The notes under the pieces were generated by a model. That model was given only the letters and a program-made list of their open reading frames with translations. It ran no database searches and was not told the DNA's origin. Position numbers and translations under genes: made by a program. Below are positions 19,179 to 27,971 of a DNA stretch of 64,000 bases, piece after piece. Numbering within the stretch: the stretch's first letter is position 1; each line of letters begins with the position of its first letter. Source of the DNA: Flavobacterium sp. NG2 (GTDB lineage: Bacteria; Bacteroidota; Bacteroidia; Flavobacteriales; Flavobacteriaceae); contig NZ_CP139420.1 in the NCBI RefSeq assembly GCF_034119845.1, forward strand, positions 2,644,001 to 2,708,000. Direction: 5' to 3'.

Positions 19179-19763
19179 TTACTCTAAGTTACTCAAATAT
19201 TCGTACACTTTATCAACTGGCATTCCCATAACATTAGCATAAGAACCTTCAATTTTTGAAACAGCTATAAAACCAATCCATTCTTGAATACCATATGCTC
19301 CAGCTTTGTCAAAAGGTTTATACGTATCAATATAATAATGAATGGCCTCATCGCTCAATTTGTTAAAGGTAACTTTGGTGGTTTCACAAAGTAAATCGGT
19401 TTTTGAATTGGTTTTAAAACAAACAGAGGTGATTACTTCGTGAGTGCTATTTGATAACGATTTTAGTATTTGAAAAGCATCTGCTTTGTCTTTTGGTTTT
19501 CCCAATGCCTTATTGTTGTGCCAAACAATAGTATCGCTAGTGACTAAGATTTCGTTATCATCTAAAGTTCCGTCAAATGCAGCAGCTTTTAATTCAGCTA
19601 AATAATTAGTAATTTCGCCTGCTACCAATTCAGGAGGAAAGACCTCTTCGATTTCTTTCAACCGAATTTCAAAATCCAATTCCAAGTCTTTGAAAAACTG
19701 TTGTCTTCTCGGTGAACCCGAAGCCAAGATTAATTTGTATTGCTGTAATTTAGAACTAAGCAT
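19179..19763 (-). CDS. maf: Maf-like nucleotide pyrophosphatase
   Basis: 194 residues, typical of the Maf/YhdE family of nucleoside triphosphate pyrophosphatases that hydrolyse dTTP/UTP or modified nucleotides and have been linked to septum formation. The signature LASGSPRRQQFF lies at residues 14-25, followed by EVFPPELV, SDTIVWHNNKALGKPKDK and the DKAGAYGIQEWIGF motif near residue 155. It overlaps the preceding UbiA gene by 8 bp, implying translational coupling. Substrate subtype cannot be fixed by eye. Confidence 0.95.
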   Translation of the reverse strand: MLSSKLQQYKLILASGSPRRQQFFKDLELDFEIRLKEIEEVFPPELVAGEITNYLAELKAAAFDGTLDDNEILVTSDTIVWHNNKALGKPKDKADAFQILKSLSNSTHEVITSVCFKTNSKTDLLCETTKVTFNKLSDEAIHYYIDTYKPFDKAGAYGIQEWIGFIAVSKIEGSYANVMGMPVDKVYEYLSNLE

Positions 19764-20682
19764 TGTATTTTATATTTAAGGTAAGCACAAGTATAGAAAA
19801 TATCCCGAAAAATAATATCCATTTTAATAAGTTGCTCAATTGATTAAAATCTTTCTGTTTTTTGGCGGTCCAAATTTTTACAGAAAAAAAGAACAAAGGG
19901 GCCAAAATAAAGACTAAAGTGTATAAAGTAGTTGGAAATAGATTGTAAGCGAATAAATAGGTTTTGATATAGAAAACTAGGGCGATAATTGGAATAAAAC
20001 TTAATGCAAAAACAAGGTTTGATGTTCTTTTTACGCCAATAATGATAGGTAAGGTTTTCATTCCTTGGTTATAATCTCCATTAACATCTTCTAGATCTTT
20101 TACAATTTCACGAATGAAATTAATCATAAATGAAAAAACTGCATAGTCTAAAAGAACAGAAAATAAACTTCCTAGGATTTGCCTGTTTTCAATTGTAATA
20201 ACAGGATACAAATCAAATATTCCAATAATAAGTACGCTAACCGAAAGTATTAAAGCAACAATAAGATTACCTACGATAGCCATTTGCTTTAAACTGGTTG
20301 CATAAATGTAAAGCGTAGCAGCAATAACAATAAATAAAGAAGCAAAATTAGGCTTGTCGATTACATTGGAAAGATAAAATCCAATTGCAACACCTAAACA
20401 ATTAAGAACAATATAGATATTGTAAGCTGAAGATTCAGATATTGTTTTCCCTACGATGACATCTTTAGGCTTGTTGTCCTCATCAGTTTGTATATCTAAA
20501 ATGTTGTTAATAACATAACCAGCTGCAGCAATTAAAACTGTGCTTAATACTAAAAGTGCATATTGCCATTCGTTTAAGGCTAATGGTATATTTTGTAATT
20601 TCAAAAAGCCATATCGAAAAAGAAGTTGCATAAAAGCAAGCATCAACAGATTTTGGTATCGAATGAGTTTTAGAAAATCCAT
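19756..20682 (-). CDS. UbiA-family prenyltransferase, geranylgeranylglycerol-phosphate geranylgeranyltransferase type
   Basis: A 308-residue integral membrane protein with about eight helices. The two aspartate motifs of UbiA enzymes are visible: NNILDIQTDEDN near residue 62 and KDLEDVNGDYNQGMKTLP near residue 195. These bind Mg-prenyl diphosphate. Flavobacterial proteins of this length, next to maf and a KdsC-like phosphatase, are usually annotated as geranylgeranylglycerol-phosphate geranylgeranyltransferases, by resemblance to the archaeal lipid enzyme; the real acceptor in bacteria is uncertain. It lies 4 bp after the KdsC-like gene. Confidence 0.8.
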   Translation of the reverse strand: MDFLKLIRYQNLLMLAFMQLLFRYGFLKLQNIPLALNEWQYALLVLSTVLIAAAGYVINNILDIQTDEDNKPKDVIVGKTISESSAYNIYIVLNCLGVAIGFYLSNVIDKPNFASLFIVIAATLYIYATSLKQMAIVGNLIVALILSVSVLIIGIFDLYPVITIENRQILGSLFSVLLDYAVFSFMINFIREIVKDLEDVNGDYNQGMKTLPIIIGVKRTSNLVFALSFIPIIALVFYIKTYLFAYNLFPTTLYTLVFILAPLFFFSVKIWTAKKQKDFNQLSNLLKWILFFGIFSILVLTLNIKYNA

Positions 20683-20686
20683 CTAT

Positions 20687-21214
20687 TTAATTGTTTTTTC
20701 CGTCGAAATATTCCATCCATTTTCCTTGTACTTTCATGACTTGCTCAATCACGTCACGAACGGCACCTTTACCACCATTTTTATGCGAAATGTAGTTTGA
20801 AATGGTTTTGATTTCAGGACTGGCATCCTGAGGACAACTTGCTAGTCCTACTAATTTCATTACATGATAATCAGGAATATCGTCACCCATATACAGTACT
20901 TGTTCGTGATTGATATTGTATAGTGCAGTGTATTCGTCAAAAGTTTTGACCTTATTGGGTACGCCTAAATGGATATCCTTAATTCCTAAATTGTGTAATC
21001 TCACACGAACCCCTTCATTGTATCCGCCAGAAATGATACATACATTGTAACCACTCTCCACAGCTGCTTTCATAGCGTAACCATCTTTGATATTCATGGT
21101 ACGTAACATATCGCCTTCGTTTGAAATAAAAACGGAACCATCAGTAAGTACGCCATCAACATCAAATATAAATGTAGTGATATCATTCATTAATTCCTTA
21201 TAACTTTTTGCCAT
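20687..21214 (-). CDS. KdsC-like HAD phosphatase
   Basis: 175 residues matching the C0-type HAD phosphatases that dephosphorylate 3-deoxy-D-manno-octulosonate 8-phosphate in lipopolysaccharide synthesis. The nucleophile motif is TTFIFDVDGVLTDGS (residues 10-24); further motifs are IISGG and YMGDDIPDYHVM, then SCPQDASPEI. The length is right for KdsC and there is no cap domain. It overlaps the DUF2520 gene by 17 bp and is followed 4 bp later by the UbiA gene. KDO-8-phosphate as substrate is family-based, since no kdsA or kdsB is visible here. Confidence 0.85.
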   Translation of the reverse strand: MAKSYKELMNDITTFIFDVDGVLTDGSVFISNEGDMLRTMNIKDGYAMKAAVESGYNVCIISGGYNEGVRVRLHNLGIKDIHLGVPNKVKTFDEYTALYNINHEQVLYMGDDIPDYHVMKLVGLASCPQDASPEIKTISNYISHKNGGKGAVRDVIEQVMKVQGKWMEYFDGKNN

Positions 21215-21971
21215 TATTTTGTATCGATTGGGTTAAAATTGTATAGATATTTTTATGATTTTCATGGGTTAATAAAGCTTGGTGTGCAGCTATTGTATTT
21301 TGATCATTCCGAATTGCTGGTCCAGTTTGTGCTTCTTGCGGTGACAAATCTATAATTTTTTGAGCCGTTTCTTGAATCAAAGGCTGTAAAATTGAAAAAG
21401 GAATTTGGTTGTTGTTGCAAATTTCATTTCCTATTTGGTACAAATGATTGCTAAAGTTGTTTACAAAAACCGCAGCCACATGTAATGCCTTGCGCTGTTC
21501 GGAGTCAATTTTATAAACAGCATCCGAAATAGTTTGTGCTACTTTTTCGATGACAGCATAATCATTAGTATTTTCTGTTTCAAGACAAATTGGGATTGTT
21601 TTAAAATCAACCGCTTTGTTTTTGGTGAAAGTTTGTAAAGGATAAAAAACGCCTTTTCGGTTTTTGTTATCCAATGTATCCATGGCTACAGCACCCGAAG
21701 TATGCACTACCAAACGATTTTGAAAACTCAATTGAGATGAAATGGATTTAATCGCATCATCCGAAACGGCAATAATATATAAATCCGCTTCTTTAAGTTC
21801 TGTATAATCAGTAGTGATTTTATCTTGATGAAGTAGGTGAGTGAGTTTTTCTTTTTGTCTAGCAAAAACTTGAATCAAACGAATAGCACTACCAGATTTT
21901 TCGGCATTTTGAAAAGCCACAATTAAGTGTTGGGCTAGATTTCCTGAACCAATGAGTGAAATAGTCATCAT
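21198..21971 (-). CDS. DUF2520 Rossmann-fold protein
   Basis: About 257 residues from the preferred start at 21971, where MMTISLIGSGNLAQHL places the NAD(P)-binding GxGNxA motif at the very N-terminus; the longer frame to 22013 adds a hydrophobic, poorly conserved extension. The N-terminal half resembles F420/ProC-like reductases (TDYTELKEADLYIIAVSDDAI, VVHTSGAVAMD); the C-terminal half is helical (HVAAVFVNNFSNHLY). It belongs to the Rossmann-like plus DUF2520 family, whose substrate is unknown to me. It is first of a conserved flavobacterial run with the HAD phosphatase, UbiA, maf and MscS genes. Confidence 0.85.
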   Translation of the reverse strand: MMTISLIGSGNLAQHLIVAFQNAEKSGSAIRLIQVFARQKEKLTHLLHQDKITTDYTELKEADLYIIAVSDDAIKSISSQLSFQNRLVVHTSGAVAMDTLDNKNRKGVFYPLQTFTKNKAVDFKTIPICLETENTNDYAVIEKVAQTISDAVYKIDSEQRKALHVAAVFVNNFSNHLYQIGNEICNNNQIPFSILQPLIQETAQKIIDLSPQEAQTGPAIRNDQNTIAAHQALLTHENHKNIYTILTQSIQNNGKKL

Positions 21972-22128
21972 AGCGCAAAAATAACAAAAAAATCGGAAGA
22001 GAGCCACTTTCAAGAGTCAGATACCAATGCATTCATTAACAGTGAGGAAGGTGAAAACTACCTATTTAATAGTTGGAATTTTGGATTAAATTAACAACTG
22101 TGTTTCTGAACAACTGAACATTTTTGAG

Positions 22129-22136
22129 TACTTTTG
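22129..22136 (+). promoter_or_regulatory. -7 element upstream of ccsBA
   Basis: TACTTTTG matches the Bacteroidota TAnnTTTG element exactly and lies 35 bases before the ccsBA start. No clean TTG is present at the -33 position, so this is only a partial promoter match. Confidence 0.4.
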
Positions 22137-22170
22137 TCGCACTTTAAAAAAATGTAAATCATTCCCCATA

Positions 22171-25100
22171 ATGGATAATAAAATATTCTCTTTTTTATTT
22201 TCAACCCGATTAATGGCCGTTCTTTTCTTAACCTTTGCAATAGCAATGGCTACAGGAACTTTTATCGAAAGTAAATACAATACCGATACTGCTAGAATAC
22301 TAATATATAATACGTGGTGGTTTGAAGGAATCATGGTGTTTTTTATGATTAACTTCATTGGAAATATAAAAAGATATCAATTGTTGAAAAAAGAAAAATG
22401 GGCTACTTTGATGTTGCATTTGGCTTTTGTTTTTATTCTTTTGGGAGCTTTTGTTACTCGTTATATTAGTTATGAAGGAATGATGCCTATCCGTGAAGGA
22501 GCTGCTGAGAATCAATTTTATTCAGATAAAACATTCTTAACTGTCATGGTTGATGGGGAGTATAAAGGAGAGATGAAGCGTCGTGTTTTTGAAAAACCAC
22601 TTTTACTATCTGCAGCTACCGATAATGATTTTTCACTTTCAGGAAAATTTGCTGATACTCCTTTTGAAGTAGAATACCAAGATTTTATCATGGGAGCTAA
22701 AGAGTATATTAAAGAGGACGCTAACGGTGTTGTATATTTAAAAATTGTCGAAGCTGGTGACGGTGGGAGACATGAGCATTTTTTGAAAACAGGAGAAATT
22801 CAGAACATTCACAATGTATTGTTTGCTTTGAACAAGCCAACAGATGGAGCTATTAATATCAATACAACGGGTAAAGAGTATACCATCATCACACCTTTTG
22901 AAGGGAACTTTATGCGAATGGCGGATAAATTAGAAGGGAAAGTAACAAAGGATAATGAACAACCTTTGATGATGCGTTCGTTGTATAGTATTGGCGAAAT
23001 GCGTTTTGTTTTTCCAGATCCAGCTGTAAAAGGTGTTGTTGCTTATGAATCTAAAAATGATTTTAAAGCCAAAGGAGAGGATGATGCTTTGGTATTAAAA
23101 TTAAAAGCTGATGGTGAAGAAAAAACAGTTACGTTACTAGGTTCTAAAGGGAAAACTGGAGAACCTAAAACCGTAAGAATTGGAAATATAGATTACAACT
23201 TTTTCTATGGTAGTAAGGCTTATGAGTTACCTTTCAAGATTCAATTGAACGATTTTATCGCCCAAAAATATCCAGGAACAGAGAAAAGTTACTCTTCTTT
23301 TGAAAGTAAAGTAACAGTTCTAGATGAAGCCGATAAACCTTTTGATGCTAGGATTTTTATGAATAATGTATTGGATTACAAAGGTTACCGGTTTTTTCAA
23401 TCTTCGTTTGATCCAGATGAAAAAGGGACTGTTTTGTCTGTAAATCATGATTTCTGGGGGACAAATATTACTTATTTCGGCTATTTTATGTTGTTCTTTT
23501 CGATGATGGCAATTATGTTTACCAAACATTCTCGTTTTGCTGATATTAAAAGAAAATTAGAGGTGGTAAAAGAGAAAAAAGAAAAGTTACTAACTATACT
23601 AGTTTTATTGTTGAGTTTTAATGGTTTTGCACAAATGCATAATCACGAGCACGATGCGAATGGACATCATGAAGATCATGCTCAAACTGCGACTCACGTT
23701 CGAACCAAACCTACTGAAAAACAATTAGATTCTTTATTGAATAAATTTAAAGTTTCAGAAAGCCATGCAGCAAAATTTGGGCGATTGATTGTTCAAGATG
23801 CCGGAGGAAGGATGAAACCTATCAATACTTTTTCATCTGAATTATTGCGAAAAGTAAGCCATGCCAATGAATACAAAGGGATGAATTCAGACCAAGTATT
23901 TCTATCTATGTCGCAATACGCACAGTTGTGGATTGAAGTACCTATTATTTATATCAAGTCGGGTAATGATAGTATTCGAAAAATTATTGGTATTGATGTA
24001 AAAGCTAAATACGCTCCTTTTGTTTCTTTCTTTGATGAAAAAGGAAATTATAAATTGTCTCCATATTTAGATGCAGCTTATAAAGCCGCTAATCCAAATC
24101 AGTTTCAAAAAGATTTTGTGGAAACAGATAAAAAAGTCAACTTGATGGAATCAGCCTTGAGTGGTTCTATTTTGAAAATTTTCCCAATTCCGAATAATGC
24201 AAATAATAAATGGATTTCCTTTTTGGAATTAGGAGAATCAGGCATGAAAGGAATGGATTCGACCTACACGAAAACGGTTCTGCCTTTGTATTTTGGTTCA
24301 TTGAATAATGCTGCAATTTCTACAGATTATAAAAATGCCGATGATTTGTTAGAGAGTTTACATGGTTTTCAACGAAAATTTGGAGCTGACGTTATGCCTT
24401 CAGAGGATAAGGTAACAGCTGAGATTTTATATAATAAATATGATGTATTTCAAAAACTGTCATATTGGTATATTTATGCAGCAATTTTGATGTTGTTTTT
24501 TACCATTATGCGAATATTCAAAGAGCGAAAAGTTTTAGCTATTGCAGTCAATACAATGCATATTATTATTGGATTGTTGTTTGCTTTACATACTGCTGGA
24601 TTAATTGCGCGTTGGTATATATCGGGACATGCACCATGGAGTAATGCGTATGAGTCCATTATATATATTGCTTGGGCGACTATGTTTTTTGGTTTAGCCT
24701 TTGATATTAAATCGAAATTGACTGTTGCTTCTTCAGCTTTTGTTACAGCAATGATTTTGATGGCTGCTTATATGAACTGGATTGACCCAGAAATAGCAAA
24801 CTTACAACCTGTTTTGAACTCATACTGGTTAATGATTCACGTGGCGGTTATTGTGGCGAGTTATGGTCCTTTTGCTTTGGGAATGATTTTAGGTTTTGTC
24901 GCTTTGTTGTTAATCTTTTTTACCAATGAAAAGAACAAAACTAAAATGGATTTGAACATTCAGGAGATTACCTATATCAATGAAATGGCTTTGACTATTG
25001 GTTTAATCATGTTAACCATCGGTAACTTCCTTGGAGGGCAATGGGCTAATGAAAGTTGGGGACGTTACTGGGGATGGGATCCAAAAGAGACCTGGGCATT

Positions 25101-25365
25101 AATTAGTATTATGGTGTATGCCTTCGTAATTCATGCTCGTTTCGTTCCTTCCCTAAGAGGAAAATGGATTTTTAACTTAATGAGTATGTTTGCCTTTATT
25201 TCGATTTTGTTTACCTATTATGGAGTGAATTTTCACTTAGTAGGATTACACTCCTACGCTAGTGGTGAGGCTAAATCCTTAGATTGGATTTGGTACACTA
25301 TGGGAACTATTGCTGTAATAGGAGCAATAACCTATCCAAAATACAGAAAGTATTATAAGAAGTAA
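22171..25365 (+). CDS. ccsBA: Cytochrome c biogenesis protein, ResB-CcsA fusion
   Basis: A 1,064-residue membrane protein. The N-terminal part (about 1-460) is ResB/Ccs1-like, with two opening helices, a large periplasmic beta-rich domain and a helix near residue 430. A His-rich linker follows (MHNHEHDANGHHEDHA near 490). The C-terminal part (about 770-1064) is CcsA with eight helices and the haem-handling tryptophan-rich motif WGRYWGWDPKETWAL plus conserved histidines (LMIHVAVIVASYG, NFHLVGLHSYASG). System II CcsBA exports haem and attaches it to CxxCH apocytochromes in the periplasm. Such fusions are usual in Bacteroidota. It is monocistronic, with a terminator just downstream. Confidence 0.93.
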   Translation: MDNKIFSFLFSTRLMAVLFLTFAIAMATGTFIESKYNTDTARILIYNTWWFEGIMVFFMINFIGNIKRYQLLKKEKWATLMLHLAFVFILLGAFVTRYISYEGMMPIREGAAENQFYSDKTFLTVMVDGEYKGEMKRRVFEKPLLLSAATDNDFSLSGKFADTPFEVEYQDFIMGAKEYIKEDANGVVYLKIVEAGDGGRHEHFLKTGEIQNIHNVLFALNKPTDGAININTTGKEYTIITPFEGNFMRMADKLEGKVTKDNEQPLMMRSLYSIGEMRFVFPDPAVKGVVAYESKNDFKAKGEDDALVLKLKADGEEKTVTLLGSKGKTGEPKTVRIGNIDYNFFYGSKAYELPFKIQLNDFIAQKYPGTEKSYSSFESKVTVLDEADKPFDARIFMNNVLDYKGYRFFQSSFDPDEKGTVLSVNHDFWGTNITYFGYFMLFFSMMAIMFTKHSRFADIKRKLEVVKEKKEKLLTILVLLLSFNGFAQMHNHEHDANGHHEDHAQTATHVRTKPTEKQLDSLLNKFKVSESHAAKFGRLIVQDAGGRMKPINTFSSELLRKVSHANEYKGMNSDQVFLSMSQYAQLWIEVPIIYIKSGNDSIRKIIGIDVKAKYAPFVSFFDEKGNYKLSPYLDAAYKAANPNQFQKDFVETDKKVNLMESALSGSILKIFPIPNNANNKWISFLELGESGMKGMDSTYTKTVLPLYFGSLNNAAISTDYKNADDLLESLHGFQRKFGADVMPSEDKVTAEILYNKYDVFQKLSYWYIYAAILMLFFTIMRIFKERKVLAIAVNTMHIIIGLLFALHTAGLIARWYISGHAPWSNAYESIIYIAWATMFFGLAFDIKSKLTVASSAFVTAMILMAAYMNWIDPEIANLQPVLNSYWLMIHVAVIVASYGPFALGMILGFVALLLIFFTNEKNKTKMDLNIQEITYINEMALTIGLIMLTIGNFLGGQWANESWGRYWGWDPKETWALISIMVYAFVIHARFVPSLRGKWIFNLMSMFAFISILFTYYGVNFHLVGLHSYASGEAKSLDWIWYTMGTIAVIGAITYPKYRKYYKK

Positions 25366-25387
25366 TAAATACATTTACGTTTACATA

Positions 25388-25420
25388 AAAAAGGTTCACT
25401 GGCTAAGTTGAACCTTTTTT
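25388..25420. terminator. Bidirectional terminator between ccsBA and the AraC gene
   Basis: A perfect 11-bp stem (aaaaaggttca / tgaaccttttt) with a 10-base loop has a T tract on both strands, between convergent genes. Confidence 0.88.
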
Positions 25421-25426
25421 ATTTCG

Positions 25427-26593
25427 TCAAACAATTGAATTAATTTTATTCATATACTCCAAAGGAGCCATACCTGTTGTTTCTTTAAAGCTAGTGAAAA
25501 ATGGGTTATAAGATGTAAAACCTACTTTTTTGGAAAGAGAATCTAACGTATTATTCTTTAAATAACCATTTTCAATAAGGTTGATAGCATCTTGAATCCT
25601 GATGACTTTTTTATACTCAGAAAATGAAACTGTAGAGTGGTATTTGAATAAATAAGAAAGGTGACTTTTTGGAATCCGTAGTTCAGTTGCCAAATCGCTT
25701 AGGGTCAATTTTGAGTCTCTAAAAAAATTATGTTGAACAGATATTCTCTCTATTTCTTCAAAGTAAAATTGCAAATTATCATTTATTTTTTCTTTTAAAA
25801 TCAGATGCTGCGTATTGTTAATATCAAAAGCAGCTTGCAATTGCCAAATTTCATTAAACTTTAAATTCGAATTTCTGTTTTCTTTTAATTTTTCATTCAG
25901 AAGTTTGTAGCCGTAGAGAATTTCAGGAGTGATTAATATTTTAACTAAAATGGCTATCCAAATTAAAGAGGATATCCATTGGTAGCTGAGACCTTTTGAG
26001 GGGCTATTCTCAGAGGTTTCAATAAATAAAGAAATTGAAAGCCTTGTTGAGGCTAATATCAATGCTATAAACAAAAATAAGGACCAATTATAAGTGTTTA
26101 TGTATTGTTTATTAATCGTTTTATTTTCTTCCTTTCTGCTCCAAATATTTTTTTTAAGAAGATGATAACTTAATATAATATAAGTAAGTAAGAAAGCTAG
26201 AAAAAACAAAAACATGATAATTTTAATGGGATATCTAGGACTGATAAAATTAGAAACTTTAAGAGTTATAAAAAAATAGCCAATAGGGAAGATAAAGTGA
26301 TATAATTCTTCTTTTTCAAACGGTTTATTGTTAGTTACTAATTTTTTGAAATACAAATAACTGAATGGTATAACAAGGGATGCTAGATTAGAATATTTTA
26401 TGTAAAGAGTAATGACATCTTTATCATCAATTAGATTGACTACTCCAAAGGTGAAAAAACGACAAGAGATAATAAAAATCAATAAAACCATATACAAATT
26501 CATTATGGGATTTGTTTTATGATTATTGAGTAAAATCGCACTAATGATAAATCCAATTAATCCTGCTATAATATAAATTGAGTTTAGAAACAT
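25427..26593 (-). CDS. Membrane-bound AraC-family transcriptional regulator
   Basis: 388 residues. The first 230 form six or seven hydrophobic helices (IYIIAGLIGFIISAILL, MNLYMVLLIFIISCRFF). The last 100 are an AraC/XylS double helix-turn-helix: first helix pair LSDLATELRIPKSHLSYLF, second around LDSLSKKVGFTSYNPFFTSF, ending GMAPLEYMNKI. This seven-TM sensor plus AraC output design is frequent in Flavobacteriia and presumably couples a membrane signal to transcription. A well-matched promoter lies upstream. It is divergent from the 26.9-37.7 kb surface operon, which is therefore a reasonable candidate target, though nothing in the sequence proves it. Confidence 0.85.
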   Translation of the reverse strand: MFLNSIYIIAGLIGFIISAILLNNHKTNPIMNLYMVLLIFIISCRFFTFGVVNLIDDKDVITLYIKYSNLASLVIPFSYLYFKKLVTNNKPFEKEELYHFIFPIGYFFITLKVSNFISPRYPIKIIMFLFFLAFLLTYIILSYHLLKKNIWSRKEENKTINKQYINTYNWSLFLFIALILASTRLSISLFIETSENSPSKGLSYQWISSLIWIAILVKILITPEILYGYKLLNEKLKENRNSNLKFNEIWQLQAAFDINNTQHLILKEKINDNLQFYFEEIERISVQHNFFRDSKLTLSDLATELRIPKSHLSYLFKYHSTVSFSEYKKVIRIQDAINLIENGYLKNNTLDSLSKKVGFTSYNPFFTSFKETTGMAPLEYMNKINSIV

Positions 26594-26663
26594 TTACGAA
26601 AATTTAAAAAGAATTAGTAGAAATATTGATGTTAAAATTGAGTTCGAAAATGTTAAAACAGGT

Positions 26664-26692
26664 CAAATTTATAAGAAATAATCGATGAACAA
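26664..26692 (-). promoter_or_regulatory. Promoter of the AraC-family gene
   Basis: On the minus strand TTG (26692-26690), an 18-base spacer and TAAATTTG (26671-26664) fit the Bacteroidota consensus exactly. It is about 70 bases before the start codon at 26593. Confidence 0.55.
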
Positions 26693-26867
26693 CATGTATT
26701 TGTTAATTTTTTTTTGATACTACTTTTTAATATTGTAAGATTAATCTTTTGTATGGTTTACTAAAAACCGAAAAATTGTTACTGTTTCAGATAAAAATCG
26801 GTTTAAAAGCAATAAAAATCGATAAACGACAATGTTTTTGACTAATATTGTAGTAAAATAATTTTTT

Positions 26868-27338
26868 ATGAAGTATTTACTACTGCTTTTTTCATTTTCA
26901 TTTTACGGACAAGTATTGCATCATCAAATGCTTTCTTCTCAAGGTGTGACCAAGAAATTATCTAATGGTCTTACTATAAGTCAGACCATCGGTCAGCAAA
27001 GTGTCATAGGTAATTCAAACAATGATTTTGTTGTTATGCAAGGATTTCAGCAAAACCTTTGGGGGCATTATATAGCTTCTAATGTTAAAACTGAAATTAT
27101 TGTGAGAACCTATCCTAATCCATTTACAGATTTTGTTCATTTTCAATTTTCAAAAAACATTAATAGTGATATTTCTGTTTACTTTTTCAATATAAGTGGT
27201 CATTTGGTACATCAATATAAAAGTACACTAAATGGTACTATTGTAACTATTGATTTATCTAAAGTACCAAGCTCAGAATATTTAGTCCAAATTAGAACCG
27301 CTGAAATTACTTATTATACTAAAATTATTAAAATATGA
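26868..27338 (+). CDS. Small secreted protein with T9SS type A sorting domain
   Basis: 156 residues: a signal peptide (MKYLLLLFSFSFYGQ), a short central part (HQMLSSQGVTKKLSNG, TIGQQSVIGNSNNDF) and a C-terminal T9SS type A sorting domain starting VRTYPNPFTDFVHF and ending TYYTKIIKI. Proteins of this shape, with little besides the sorting domain, often stand at the head of surface-protein operons in flavobacteria. It overlaps the next gene by 4 bp (ATGA), so it is translationally coupled to the outer-membrane protein and the giant fibre. The 274 bp upstream are AT-rich; I see the divergent AraC promoter but no confident promoter for this operon. Confidence 0.8.
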   Translation: MKYLLLLFSFSFYGQVLHHQMLSSQGVTKKLSNGLTISQTIGQQSVIGNSNNDFVVMQGFQQNLWGHYIASNVKTEIIVRTYPNPFTDFVHFQFSKNINSDISVYFFNISGHLVHQYKSTLNGTIVTIDLSKVPSSEYLVQIRTAEITYYTKIIKI

Positions 27339-27964
27339 TAAAAAGCTACTTAATGCTTATTTTACTTCTTGTAACTGTAAATATTTTTTCTCAGGAAATA
27401 TATTTTACTTCAGGTAAAAACTATACAAAGTACATTTATAAAGACGCAAATCTTCAGGTAAATTCTAATTTACAGAGCGGAACAGGCAATTTTTATGAAG
27501 CGGGATATACAAATGCATCAACTTCAAAAAGGATGTTATATTCATTTGGGCTTTCCTTGAATGAATACAATGCAGTAGGAGGGAATACAACCAATTCTTA
27601 TCGTTGGGATACTCAGTATCTTGGGGTGCATGGTGGTTTATCGTTTAAATTCTTTACTATTCAATCAAACCAAAAAAATGATATTGATTTCTTGGTAAAA
27701 ACAGGTTTGAATGCGGCTACTATCATTTATGGAAAACAACAGGTGAATGGTATTTATTATGATTTAATGAATCAAAAAGAATTTTCAGGAATTATATTAG
27801 AGTCCTCTCTCGGGTTAACAGTAAGATATGGAATTCCGTCTTTCGGCGGATTAAGTATTGGATATGATTTTTGTCAAAGTTTAAATCTTACCAATTCCTC
27901 AAAGGAAAAATTATCATTCAACACAAATCAATTAGAATTAGGAATTCATTTCAATATTAATTAA
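27335..27964 (+). CDS. Outer-membrane beta-barrel protein of the fibre operon
   Basis: 209 residues with a signal peptide (MIKSYLMLILLLVTVNIFSQ) and then about eight amphipathic strands (RMLYSFGLSLNEYN, YLGVHGGLSFKFF, LESSLGLTVRYGI, LELGIHFNIN at the end). The size and terminal strand suit a small eight-stranded outer-membrane barrel. I do not recognise a named family and it is shorter than PorP/SprF proteins. Wedged between a T9SS-sorted protein (4-bp overlap) and the giant fibre (7-bp gap), it is a candidate export or anchoring partner for the fibre; this is inference from position only. Confidence 0.65.
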   Translation: MIKSYLMLILLLVTVNIFSQEIYFTSGKNYTKYIYKDANLQVNSNLQSGTGNFYEAGYTNASTSKRMLYSFGLSLNEYNAVGGNTTNSYRWDTQYLGVHGGLSFKFFTIQSNQKNDIDFLVKTGLNAATIIYGKQQVNGIYYDLMNQKEFSGIILESSLGLTVRYGIPSFGGLSIGYDFCQSLNLTNSSKEKLSFNTNQLELGIHFNIN

Positions 27965-27971
27965 TCACGAT

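Noticed and set aside
26831..26850. TAATATTG as a promoter for the fibre operon
   Set aside because: One mismatch in the -7 element and no TTG at a usable distance; not better than chance in this AT-rich gap.
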